A stretch of 64,000 bases of DNA. It comes from Aurantimonadaceae bacterium (GTDB lineage Bacteria; Pseudomonadota; Alphaproteobacteria; Rhizobiales; Rhizobiaceae). Below are positions 9,137-16,712 of the stretch, piece by piece (position 1 is the stretch's first letter; each line of letters starts with the position of its first letter). Location: contig CANJKV010000003.1 in NCBI GenBank assembly GCA_947474855.1, forward strand, positions 1 through 64,000. The letters run 5' to 3'. Made by a program: the position numbers and the translations under genes. The notes below the pieces were generated by a model. The model ran no database searches. It was given only the letters and a program-made list of their open reading frames with translations, and was not told the origin of the DNA.

Positions 9137-9247
9137 CCTCCGCGATGGCCTTCCCGATTCATCTCAAGGAGCGCGGCATCCTTCGCCGCATCGACCTGTC
9201 CCCGGAGCGGCTGGATCTGGCGGGCGCCCACGCCGCATCGAGGAGGT

Positions 9248-9734
9248 TCAACGGATGCGACGCAGACGCGCCCACAAGGCCTCGTGCACTCGATCCATGG
9301 ACCGGATTGCATGGCGTCGCTCCTCGCGGGAGAAGCTCTCAAAGACGGTTCCAACCTTCGCCTCACCTCTCGAATGCGCTCTTGCGCGTCCATGCCGGCG
9401 GGAGTGATGGAGACCATCGTCCGGCAGCCCTCGGCCGGATCGGGCTCGCGGACGGCAAGCCCGGCCACCAGCATGCGGTCGAGCATCTTGGACACCGTCG
9501 AGGGGCGAACGTTGAGCACGTCGGTCAGGATCGAGACCGACACCGAACCTCCCGGGTAGAGTGCGAGAAGCAACCTGTCCCGTCCCGGATGAAGGCCGAA
9601 TTCGGCGAGTTGCAGCCCCATGTAGGCGCGCGCGGTCTTGCCGATCGCGAGGATCCTCGGGACGAGATCGAGGTTGTTGGGGGCATCAGCAAGGGGACAT
9701 CCGTATGGTCGGGATTGCCTCCGTCATGTCGCAT
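9248..9734 (-). pseudogene. MarR-family regulator broken by two 1-base deletions
   Basis: Three reading frames together spell a complete MarR protein of about 161 residues. Frame one starts at ATG 9734 (MRHDGGNPDHTDVPL), frame two carries the winged helix (SILTDVLNVRPSTVSKMLDR, then MVSITPAGMDAQERIREV), and frame three gives the last helix (FSREERRHAIRSMDRVHEAL) and the stop at 9248. One missing C in the CCCC run at 9693-9696 and one missing G near 9359-9366 would restore a single frame. The restored protein resembles the MarR at 579-1058. The lesions are either real decay or sequencing errors in short homopolymers. Confidence 0.75.
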
Positions 9735-10137
9735 CGTCGACGCAGACGCGAACTAGCGCGGATGGGCGTTTGAACAGCCCCGCCCATAAACTTGCGGCAT
9801 GCTGGCGCGGCGCGATTGTCGCCTCCCGTTCAGGCTGCACGTCCCCACTCCGTACGCAGCTTCATGAATTGAGGTCTTCCGGCCGCCTCGCAACATCGGA
9901 CCGGGAAGACGACCACCTTCGTGCCAACTCCCTGCCGAGGGCCAACTCCGAGGTGGCGGAACGGCAAGCGTGGCTCGGTCATCGGCACACCGGTTGTCAA
10001 GGATCATGCCGATTAGGCGGATGGCGAATCATGCCAGGATCCATGCACCTGCGCATCGATCGGATGTCGAACGAGAGCGGAGGCAATGCTCGGGGCGTTT
10101 GATCCGGCGCAAGGCGCTCCTTGGCGACTGCCGCTAC
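9735..10137. other. gene-poor stretch
   Basis: These 403 bases between the broken MarR gene and the DUF2249 gene have no supported gene. A weak Fnr-like half-site (TTGAT at 10099-10103) precedes the DUF2249 hairpin, but the other half does not match. Confidence 0.4.
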
Positions 10138-10168
10138 TCGGCTCCTGAGCCACAATCTCAGGAGCCGA
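10138..10168 (+). promoter_or_regulatory. stem-loop covering the ribosome binding site of the DUF2249 gene
   Basis: TCGGCTCCTGAG (10138-10149) pairs perfectly over 12 bp with CTCAGGAGCCGA (10157-10168) around a 7-base loop. The right arm contains the AGGAG Shine-Dalgarno sequence, and the ATG at 10170 follows one base after the stem. In the folded mRNA the ribosome binding site would be closed. Confidence 0.7.
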
Positions 10169-10169
10169 C

Positions 10170-10472
10170 ATGTCGCAGTCGAACGATCATGCCCGAAGCT
10201 TGGACATCCGTCCCCTCACCGGTACCGAGCGCCACGTCGCCGTGTTCCGAAATTTCGACATCCTCCCTCCGGGCGGGCACTTCGAGCTCGTGAGCGATCG
10301 CGAACCCGTTGACCTCCTCCGTCGCTTCGAAACCTTCCAGGGAGGCTGCTTCACGTGGGAGTGCCGCATGCGCCGGCGCGACGAGTGGCTCGTCACGATC
10401 GGCCGACGGAGGGCACCGGCGAACGCGGTGCGGAACGGCTGCGGCGAACGCAACGGTCGCGGCTGGCAATGA
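10170..10472 (+). CDS. DUF2249 domain protein
   Basis: A 100-residue protein. Residues 10-78 match the DUF2249 layout as I recall it: LDIRPL at the start, then the central PPGGHFELVSDREPVDLLRR, and CFTWECR..DEWLVTIGR at the end. DUF2249 proteins are small, of uncertain biochemical role, and commonly linked to Fnr/NnrR-controlled anaerobic or NO-related genes. The neighbouring hemoglobin and nsrR genes fit that. The C-terminal 20 residues are low-complexity and may be an extension caused by a lost stop. The start is fixed by AGGAG directly upstream, which is buried in a strong stem-loop. Confidence 0.8.
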   Translation: MSQSNDHARSLDIRPLTGTERHVAVFRNFDILPPGGHFELVSDREPVDLLRRFETFQGGCFTWECRMRRRDEWLVTIGRRRAPANAVRNGCGERNGRGWQ

Positions 10473-10474
10473 GC

Positions 10475-10554
10475 TGCCTGTTGATCGGTTACTCGTGGCG
10501 ACCAGCTTGAGGTCGGCACGTTCAACAGGTTACCGCGCCGATCGGCGGCGAAGC
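10475..10554 (+). repeat. 80-nt structured repeat, copy A
   Basis: TTGATCGG begins the unit and GCGCCGATCGGCGGCGAAGC ends it. It aligns with copies at 39033, 36361, 50264 and 51428. The outer arms GATCGG/CCGATC and the inner TTGA/TCAA can pair, so the unit can fold as a nested hairpin. Here it directly follows the DUF2249 stop codon. Confidence 0.65.
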
Positions 10555-10570
10555 CGCTTCTCGTTTCACG

Positions 10571-10850
10571 CTATGGCCCGGGCAGTGGCGTAAGGGTCAT
10601 CTTCCAAACGGGCGCCTCGGCCAACTCGATGGCCCCGCCCCTCTCGAGGCCGGAAAGCATCGCACCCTCGAAAGCACGTGAGAGTTCGGAGGCATAATCA
10701 CGACCTGCAGTCCGGCGTCTGCCAATCGCGGAACATGTGCTCGTAGGTGGTTCTGACGATCGCGGAGCTCGTGCGCCTCGATGAAAGGCAGGGTGGTGCT
10801 ATCGGGCGTTGCGACAGCCCGCTTGCGGAGGGCGAGGTTCTGGCTAAGCC
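10571..10850 (-). pseudogene. remnant of an unrecognised gene
   Basis: On the minus strand one frame reads FIEAHELRDRQNHLRAHVPR and then LADAGLQVVIMPPNSH, with natural codon use. After an apparent frame change near 10680 a second frame continues RAFEGAMLSGLERGGAIELA and APVWKMTLTPLP to a TAG at 10571-10573. Together they look like the C-terminal 90 residues of a decayed protein of unknown family. The upstream part is not recognisable, and the trHb gene begins nearby on the same strand. Confidence 0.35.
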
Positions 10851-10874
10851 TCCCGAACGATGGCTGGGAGGGTG

Positions 10875-11309
10875 TCAGCCGCCGAGTGCAGAGGTTTCAT
10901 GCGAGCTCTCGCCGAGTGGCATGGGCCTGAACAAGAGTCCCGCCTTGAGGCTCTCGGCGATGCGCTCGGCCTTCCGAACGATCGCCGCACTACGCTGGTC
11001 GCCTAGTTCGCGCGCCGCAACCTCGCGGAAGACGGACAGCCAACGCTCGAAGTGGAACGGGGCGAGGGTGTCGCGAAGGGGAAGATGGGCGCCGAACGGG
11101 TTGCCCTTATAGGTGCCGGTCCCGAGCATGACCGAGCACCAGAAGTCGCCGAGACGGCCGGTGTGTGCCGCCCAGTCCGTCACCTGCCGAGCGAAGATCG
11201 GCGCAAGGAGATCGTCGGCTCGAACCTGTTCGTAGAAGGCGACGACGAGGCGGCGCAACTCAGCTTCGCTGAGCGGTTGCGGGTCAGGGCAGGAGGTGAG
11301 CGGGGTCAT
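10875..11309 (-). CDS. group III truncated hemoglobin
   Basis: A 144-residue globin of the trHb3 group. Residues 15-125 hold LRRLVVAFYEQVRADDLLAP, WAAHTGRLGDFW (His49, Trp57), LGTGTYKGNPFGAHLPL and FHFERWLSVF, where His86 is the likely proximal heme ligand. Proteins of this group bind O2/NO and are associated with NO or microaerobic stress. It is divergent from nsrR, with NsrR-type dyads between them, so NO derepression is likely. The ATG at 11309 has no purine-rich binding site; the base stretch before it is CCTCCTCCC. A leaderless start or a later start codon is possible. Confidence 0.88.
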   Translation of the reverse strand: MTPLTSCPDPQPLSEAELRRLVVAFYEQVRADDLLAPIFARQVTDWAAHTGRLGDFWCSVMLGTGTYKGNPFGAHLPLRDTLAPFHFERWLSVFREVAARELGDQRSAAIVRKAERIAESLKAGLLFRPMPLGESSHETSALGG

Positions 11310-11326
11310 GGGAGGAGGCTCGCTGA

Positions 11327-11349
11327 AAGATGCCTAAGCCTTGCATCTA
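11327..11349 (-). promoter_or_regulatory. NsrR-type operator for the hemoglobin gene
   Basis: AGATGC (11328-11333) and GCATCT (11343-11348) form a perfect dyad with a 9-base spacer, matching the known NsrR half-site AAGATGC. It lies 18 bases before the hemoglobin start codon, a position suited to repression. Confidence 0.7.
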
Positions 11350-11375
11350 TAACGGCGGCGTAGCACGCTGCCGAA

Positions 11376-11398
11376 AAGATGCAAACGCCTTGTATGTT
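11376..11398 (+). promoter_or_regulatory. second NsrR-type operator, for nsrR
   Basis: AGATGC (11377-11382) is followed after the same 9-base spacer by GTATGT, two mismatches from GCATCT. It lies 27 bases before the nsrR start, consistent with autoregulation that is weaker than repression of the hemoglobin gene. Confidence 0.6.
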
Positions 11399-11424
11399 TT
11401 CGGCGAAGCGAAGGACCTCTATTC

Positions 11425-11907
11425 GTGCGGCTGACCCTCTACACAGACTATTCGATCCGCGTGCTGGTGTTTCTGACCGCCCGAACCGAGCGCCTGTCCT
11501 CGATTTCGGAGATCTCTCAGACCTATGGCATCTCGAAGAACCACCTCATGAAGGTGGTGCACGATCTCGGCCGGGCGGGCCTCGTCACGACGGTGCGGGG
11601 GCGATCGGGCGGCATCAAGCTGGCGCGTCCAGCGAGCGAGATCACGGTCGGCGAGGTGGTGCGCTTGACGGAGGACGGCTTCGATCTCGTCGATTGCAGT
11701 TCCGGCTCCTGCATCATCGCACGGGCGTGCGGCATCCGAGGCATTCTCAAGGAAGCGACGAGAGCCTTTCTCGCCGTGCTCGACGGCTACACCTTCGGCG
11801 ACCTGCCCAAGAGCGAACTCGACATCCTGGACGTGCTCGCAGCCTTTCCGGATGCCCGTGCCAAACCGGGCGCGGATGTCGCCGCGCTCGAGCCGGCAGC
11901 AGGCTGA
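11425..11907 (+). CDS. nsrR: NsrR, Rrf2-family nitric oxide sensor
   Basis: A 160-residue Rrf2 regulator starting with GTG. Residues 1-60 form the winged helix (RLTLYTDYSIRVLVFLTAR; ISKNHLMKVVHDLGRAG). Cys91-X4-Cys96-X5-Cys102 coincide in number and spacing with the [Fe-S] ligands of E. coli NsrR. The cluster is destroyed by NO, which releases repression. The divergent truncated hemoglobin is the obvious target, with two dyads in the 115-base gap. The last 20 residues are low-complexity. Other Rrf2 members (IscR, RirA) have different cysteine spacing, so NsrR is preferred. Confidence 0.88.
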   Translation: MRLTLYTDYSIRVLVFLTARTERLSSISEISQTYGISKNHLMKVVHDLGRAGLVTTVRGRSGGIKLARPASEITVGEVVRLTEDGFDLVDCSSGSCIIARACGIRGILKEATRAFLAVLDGYTFGDLPKSELDILDVLAAFPDARAKPGADVAALEPAAG

Positions 11908-12149
11908 CCGCCTTGCCAACGTGCCAAACCGTGCTGAACCGCCAACCTGGCCGTACTCGGGCGGAATGCGGGATCGTTGGCTGAGCCGCCCAGCTGCCGT
12001 TGCCCTGTGCGCGGCGCCACGACTGCCGCATCGCGGCGATCACCTGAGGCTGCGGCCGGTTCCTCCGCCGATGGGTGCGGAGCGTCCCGGGACTGGCGAA
12101 GCTCGACCGCGTCGGCGATCGCGGTGCCGAACCCTCGATCCCGCAGCAT

Positions 12150-12163
12150 TTGATCCCGCTCAA
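12150..12163 (+). promoter_or_regulatory. near-consensus Fnr box before hemN
   Basis: TTGATCCCGCTCAA has one mismatch to TTGAT-N4-ATCAA. Its centre is only 41 bases before the hemN ATG, so if it acts as a class II site the transcript would be nearly leaderless. It could instead mark a different promoter geometry. Confidence 0.5.
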
Positions 12164-12197
12164 TGACCCGCGACGGCGGCTGCGGGACAAGGCGTGC

Positions 12198-13562
12198 ATG
12201 AACGCACCCTTCGCTCTTCCGCACGCACTTCGCGACCTCGCCCGTCGCTCGGTTCCACGCTACACCTCCTATCCGACCGCGCCGCACTTCACGTCCGCGG
12301 TGACGGCGGAGGTCCATGCCGAGTGGCTGCGGCGTGTGGCTCGAGCTGGCTCTCCCGTATCCCTCTACCTGCACATTCCTTTCTGTCGGACGATCTGCAA
12401 CTACTGCGGCTGCACCACCAAGGCTTCGTTGCGCGACGAGCCGATCAGGGCCTACGCCGCGGTGCTGCACCACGAGATCGCCCTTCTCGCCGCGCACCTG
12501 GGGCGTGCCGAGGTGTCCCGCATCCATTGGGGCGGCGGCACGCCGAACATCCTGCCGCCGGACTGCTTCGAGGCGATCGTCCGCGACCTCGGCGACCGCT
12601 TCGCGTTTCGTCCGGACATGGAGCACGCAGTCGAGCTCGATCCGCGTCATGTGACGCCCGAAGGCGCGCGGGCTCTGGCAAGCCTCGGCGTCAACCGCGC
12701 AAGCCTCGGGGTCCAGACCCTCGATCCGGCCGTCCAGGCCGCGATAGGGCGCGTGCAACCGCTTCCTACGGTCCGGGCCGCTTTCGAGTCCCTGCGCTCG
12801 GCCGGCATAGAGGCGATCAACGCGGACCTCATGTACGGTCTGCCGTTCCAGGACGTCGACAGCGTCGCGGCCACGGCGGAACTCATGCTGTCCTTGGCGC
12901 CCAGCCGCTTTGCCATCTTCGGCTACGCGCACGTCCCATGGATGAAGACCCACCAGAGGCTCGTCGACGAGGCTGCCCTTCCGGGGCCGGAGGAGCGTCT
13001 CTCCCAAGCGGCAGTAGCGAGGCGGATCCTGGAGGGCGGAGGCTACGTGGAGATCGGCATGGACCACTTCGCGCATCCGGATGACCCGCTTTCCGTCGCC
13101 CAGGCCGGGGGGCGGCTGCGGCGCAACTTCCAAGGATACACCGACGACGACGCGGAGACCCTCGTCGGCATCGGCGCATCCTCGATCAGCCGAATGCCCT
13201 GGGGTTATGCGCAGAACGCCGCCGACGTTCCCGGATGGCGCCGGGCGATCGAGGAAGGACGTTTCGCGATCGCCCGGGGGAAGGCTTTCGATGGTCAGGA
13301 TGCCATGCGCGCCGACGCGATCGAGGCCGTGCTGTGCCGCTTCGAGGTTGACCTTGCCGCGGTCGCGGCTCGGCATTCGGCTCCCGTATCGGTCTTCGAC
13401 GAAGATGTCCGCCGGTTGCGGCACTTCGTCAACGCGGGCTGGGTCGACGTCGACGGCAGTCGGGTGTCGATCCGCGTGCACCGTCACGAGATCGCGCGCC
13501 TCGTCGCTTCGGAGTTCGATGCCTACCTCGGCCACGGCGGGAAACACTCCGTCGCGGTTTGA
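12198..13562 (+). CDS. hemN: oxygen-independent coproporphyrinogen III oxidase
   Basis: A 454-residue radical SAM enzyme that decarboxylates coproporphyrinogen III to protoporphyrinogen IX without oxygen. RYTSYPTAPHF (21-31) is the family N-terminus, Cys63-X3-Cys67-X2-Cys70 binds the [4Fe-4S] cluster, HWGGGTP is the SAM loop, and the C-terminal HemN domain begins about residue 355. The length is normal. ATG 12198 is chosen because homology starts 15 residues later; the frame is open upstream to 12075. Fnr-dependent hemN supply of heme under low oxygen is well known, and a one-mismatch Fnr box precedes it. Its end overlaps the convergent ccmE gene by 40 bases. Confidence 0.95.
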   Translation: MNAPFALPHALRDLARRSVPRYTSYPTAPHFTSAVTAEVHAEWLRRVARAGSPVSLYLHIPFCRTICNYCGCTTKASLRDEPIRAYAAVLHHEIALLAAHLGRAEVSRIHWGGGTPNILPPDCFEAIVRDLGDRFAFRPDMEHAVELDPRHVTPEGARALASLGVNRASLGVQTLDPAVQAAIGRVQPLPTVRAAFESLRSAGIEAINADLMYGLPFQDVDSVAATAELMLSLAPSRFAIFGYAHVPWMKTHQRLVDEAALPGPEERLSQAAVARRILEGGGYVEIGMDHFAHPDDPLSVAQAGGRLRRNFQGYTDDDAETLVGIGASSISRMPWGYAQNAADVPGWRRAIEEGRFAIARGKAFDGQDAMRADAIEAVLCRFEVDLAAVAARHSAPVSVFDEDVRRLRHFVNAGWVDVDGSRVSIRVHRHEIARLVASEFDAYLGHGGKHSVAV

Positions 13563-14143
13563 GGGATCATCGGGCATCCGGGCAAGTCAGGCTCGCGCAG
13601 GCAGGCAGGCCCGGCACATACGCTATTCCGTTGAGGGCGGCCTGCCTCCGTCACGGCGGCGATCGGCTCGCCGGCCGGCGCTTCGCCGGTCTTCGGCGCA
13701 ACCATGCCCTTGCCGTCCTCCCACAGGCCACGCGCCTTCAGGTCGTCCACGACTTCCTTCGGCATGTAGGTCTCGTCGTGCTTGGCGAGCACCGTATCGG
13801 CGAGAAAGACGCGGTCGGGCCCGAGCGTCCCTTCCGCGATGATCCCCTGCCCCTCACGAAACAGGTCGGGCAGCAAGCCGGCATAGACCACGGGCACCGT
13901 TTCCACCGAGTCCGTCACGCGGAAGCGCACCTTGGAATCGGCGCCGCGCTCCACCGAGCCTTGCTCGACGAGTCCGCCGAGGCGGATGCGCTGGGTAGGC
14001 GCCGGCGTGTTGGATACGATGTCGGTCGGCGAGTTGAAGAACGCGATGCTCGTCGACAGGCTCTGGAGCACGAGCCCGACCGCCACCGCGACGACGCCGA
14101 CCATGCCGCCGATCCCCGCCAGCCGCTTCTGCTTGCGCGTCAT
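13523..14143 (-). CDS. ccmE: cytochrome c maturation heme chaperone CcmE
   Basis: A protein of 206 residues anchored by one N-terminal helix (12-30, VGVVAVAVGLVLQSL) with a periplasmic OB-fold. LAKHDETYMPKEV contains His122, the residue that binds heme covalently, and Tyr126. It receives heme from CcmC and passes it to apocytochromes c. The first 150 residues are normal; the last 50, rich in Cys and Pro, are atypical and run into the convergent hemN gene. No other ccm gene is adjacent, so this copy may be a solitary paralogue. Its ATG overlaps the stop of the upstream ORF in ATGA. Confidence 0.9.
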   Translation of the reverse strand: MTRKQKRLAGIGGMVGVVAVAVGLVLQSLSTSIAFFNSPTDIVSNTPAPTQRIRLGGLVEQGSVERGADSKVRFRVTDSVETVPVVYAGLLPDLFREGQGIIAEGTLGPDRVFLADTVLAKHDETYMPKEVVDDLKARGLWEDGKGMVAPKTGEAPAGEPIAAVTEAGRPQRNSVCAGPACLREPDLPGCPMIPQTATECFPPWPR

Positions 14144-14445
14144 TGAACCGTGGTTCCCCCGTCCTCGCCGATGCCCAGCCCCTGCCAGAAGCTCGCGATC
14201 CCCCGCCGTTCTGCGGAGCCTGCCGGGGAGACCCCGGAGATGGGTCCTTCTCCGTATGAGGCGGAAGCCTCCAGCCGACAACCGAGCAAGCCGATGGCGC
14301 CGACCACCTTCGCCAGGGACGGCGACAGAGCCCGGCTGGTGTCCATGACCACGCCGAGGGCAGTGATCGCCATGTCGGAAGGAGTGGGCGTCAGCGGCAC
14401 GACGCGGGAAGCGTCGACGCGGCAGGTATGGACGAGGAGAGACAT
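14140..14445 (-). CDS. hypothetical protein coupled to ccmE
   Basis: A 101-residue frame ending in an ATGA overlap with ccmE, which suggests translational coupling. The middle is hydrophobic or small-residue rich (SDMAITALGVVMDTSRALSP) and the end is glycine-rich. It does not resemble CcmI, CcmD or other cytochrome maturation proteins. A start at ATG 14445 is assumed without a strong binding site. A near-Fnr box lies about 92 bases upstream. It may be real or a chance frame; coupling and position are the only support. Confidence 0.4.
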   Translation of the reverse strand: MSLLVHTCRVDASRVVPLTPTPSDMAITALGVVMDTSRALSPSLAKVVGAIGLLGCRLEASASYGEGPISGVSPAGSAERRGIASFWQGLGIGEDGGTTVQ

Positions 14446-14536
14446 TACGAACCAGGGACGCGTTGGAGGGACTGAGTATGCGCGCCTGGCGAGAGACGTG
14501 CGAGGATGATCCAATCCGAGACGGATCGACGGCGCC

Positions 14537-14550
14537 TTGATCGAGATCAT
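14537..14550 (-). promoter_or_regulatory. near-consensus Fnr box before the ccmE unit
   Basis: TTGATCGAGATCAT has one mismatch to the Fnr consensus. On the minus strand it lies about 92 bases before the start at 14445, with a TTGGAT element 22 bases beyond. It fits oxygen control of the ccmE unit, though the divergent kinase gene starts 300 bases away on the other side. Confidence 0.45.
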
Positions 14551-14841
14551 CGACCCAGCGGTTTGCCGTCCGTTGTTGGCCGCCCGTGGGGTGGTGTACG
14601 CCGATCAAGGCTTTCGGCCTGGGGCGGCGATTTGCTCCGCCAAACCTTCCCTGGTCCACGTATCCGGCAGGCAATCGACCACGCCTGAGACGGCGTTCGC
14701 GGCGAATGGACGTAGCCGACGCAACGCTGGAGCTGGCGCTGATGGGTTTCCGCTCCCGGCGGGCAAGGTGAACGACAGGCAGCGGTTTTCCCGGGGGATC
14801 GATTCTGCTCTTGTGGCGTGGGGTTTTCGAAGGGGCGATTC

Positions 14842-16578
14842 GTGGGAAGCAAGGCGCGCGGCTCGCTGGGCCTGCCGACGTCGTTGACGTCGCGCCTCTT
14901 CCTGTTCGCCCTCCTGGCGCTGCTGCCCGTCTTCGGCGTTCTCTGGATGCTCGAGCAACAGCTGCAGGCGGGCCGGGAAGCGGAGATCCGCGATCTTGCC
15001 CGGCGGCGGACGGCGCAGGCGAACACACAGATCGAGCGCGTGATCGAGGGGCAGAGGACGCTGCTTCTCGCGGTCTCCTCGTCGCCCACCGTCATGGAGC
15101 TCGATGCCGGTCGGTGCGCACGCTACCTTTCGTCGCTCGTCGAGGCCCTGCCCCATCTCCAGGGCATTGCCGTTCTCGGCCTCGACGGTCGCCCACGCTG
15201 CGGCGACGATCCCGTCCGCCCCACGCCCAACTATGCCGATCGCCCCTATTTCAGGGCGGCGATCGACACCGGACGGTTCGTCGTAGGCCGCTACACCGTC
15301 GGCCGCGCCGATCCTTCGGCCAGGATCCTGCCGTTCGCCGCCCCGGTGCGGGAAGAGGACGGGCGCATCGTCGCCGTGGCGGCGGCGGGGCTTCGCCTGT
15401 CGCACCTCCAGTCGATCGTCCAGGCCTTCAGCCTGCCCCCGAATGGATCGCTGACGATCGCAGACTCCGAGGGCACGATCCTCGCCCGCACCCCGCTGCC
15501 GGAGCGGTTCGTCGGGACCCGCATACCCGACGAGTTCGTCGACCGGTGGGTCAAGGCCACGGCTGCCGGCGTGGAGGAGGTGCAAAGCCAGGACGGCACC
15601 TGGCGCATCGTTGCCTACAGCCCTGCCGCGCTTCCTCCAGAAGGCATCTACGTCTCGAGCGGCTATGCCCTGGCCGAGGTCCAGGCCATGGCCGGCGAGG
15701 GCTGGCGGTGGAACCTCGCCCTGCTGACCGCCGGCCTGGTCGGCGCTGCGCTCACCTCGTTGGCGGCGGGCGCCGCCCTGATCCAGCGTCCGGTCCGGAA
15801 GCTCGTCGAACTCGCGCAGGCATGGTCGGGCGGAACGCCTCCAGCAACCCGCCGGCCGATCCCGACGCGGGAGTTCGAGACCGTGACGGCCTCCCTCGAC
15901 GCGATGGGGCAGGCGATCGAGAAGCGGTCGCTGGCGGCCGCGCGCCAGCAGGAGCTCCTGGTCGCGGAACTCCATCACCGCGTCAAGAACCTCCTGGCGA
16001 TGGTGCAGGCCATAGGGACGCAGACAGCGGCGGGCACGTCCACCCCGGCCGAGTTCCGGTCCGTCTTCTCGCAGCGCATCCAGGCGCTGGCGCGCACCAA
16101 CGAGCTTCTGACGGCGCGGAACTGGGAGGGCGTCGAGTTGCGCTCCCTTCTGCGCGCCGAGGTCGAAGCGATGCCGCGACCTGAGGACGTCGAGCTGTCG
16201 GGCCCGGCTATCGTCCTACCGTCCTCGCTGGGCATGCCGCTCACCCTGATCGCCCACGAACTTGCAACCAACGCGGTCAAGTACGGTTGCCAGGCAGGGC
16301 CCGGCGGACGGCTCGACATCTCCTGGCAACTGGAGGTGCGTGAGGACGGCGGAAGGATGCTGGATCTCCGATGGCGGGAGCACGGCACCGCCCCCCTCGA
16401 AGAGGCACCCGGTCCACCCCGCGACGGCGGCGGCTTCGGCTCGAGGCTGATCGCGCGGCTGGTCGAGTCCCTCGGCACCGGGACGACAACTCTGGCGCCG
16501 GACGGCCTCGTCTTCACCCTGCGCATCGACTTTGAGTCCGCTGGGACCGGGAACGATCCGGATCCGCCCGCGGGTTGA
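14842..16578 (+). CDS. membrane-bound HWE-family histidine kinase with a periplasmic Cache sensor
   Basis: A 578-residue sensor kinase. A first membrane helix at about 17-38 is followed by a 250-residue periplasmic dCache-like region (DRPYFRAAIDTGRFVVG and PVREEDGRIVAVAAAG), a second helix at 290-314, a HAMP-like linker, and the kinase core. The phosphoacceptor motif ELHHRVKN has His379; HELATNAVKYG marks the ATP site and RWREHG carries the W-x-E motif. GTG 14842 is chosen because AAGGGG precedes it; GTG 14818 in frame has no binding site. A stand-alone receiver gene follows 134 bases downstream and is a plausible partner. Confidence 0.85.
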   Translation: MGSKARGSLGLPTSLTSRLFLFALLALLPVFGVLWMLEQQLQAGREAEIRDLARRRTAQANTQIERVIEGQRTLLLAVSSSPTVMELDAGRCARYLSSLVEALPHLQGIAVLGLDGRPRCGDDPVRPTPNYADRPYFRAAIDTGRFVVGRYTVGRADPSARILPFAAPVREEDGRIVAVAAAGLRLSHLQSIVQAFSLPPNGSLTIADSEGTILARTPLPERFVGTRIPDEFVDRWVKATAAGVEEVQSQDGTWRIVAYSPAALPPEGIYVSSGYALAEVQAMAGEGWRWNLALLTAGLVGAALTSLAAGAALIQRPVRKLVELAQAWSGGTPPATRRPIPTREFETVTASLDAMGQAIEKRSLAAARQQELLVAELHHRVKNLLAMVQAIGTQTAAGTSTPAEFRSVFSQRIQALARTNELLTARNWEGVELRSLLRAEVEAMPRPEDVELSGPAIVLPSSLGMPLTLIAHELATNAVKYGCQAGPGGRLDISWQLEVREDGGRMLDLRWREHGTAPLEEAPGPPRDGGGFGSRLIARLVESLGTGTTTLAPDGLVFTLRIDFESAGTGNDPDPPAG

Positions 16579-16712
16579 CGAATGGCGGCAGCCGCCTAGT
16601 TCAGTCCGACTGTTCTCGGAGAACGACGAACCACGGGACAAGAGGGGGTCCGCGTAACGGCGGAGGCTCTCGCGTGTGGGCAGTGTGACGGACGATCGGA
16701 GGTCGGCAGAAA

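Larger units (their letters stand above)
8558..9247. other. long leader/intergenic region with an Fnr box and a hairpin
   Basis: No gene is supported here. It holds the predicted 5' leader of the usp unit (8558 to about 8785), the Fnr box at 8826-8839 and the palindrome at 9093-9136. Confidence 0.5.

Noticed and set aside
10099-10112. TTGATCCGGCGCAA as an Fnr box for the DUF2249 gene
   Set aside because: Only one half-site matches; the other has two mismatches, and the distance would put the transcript start inside the hairpin.
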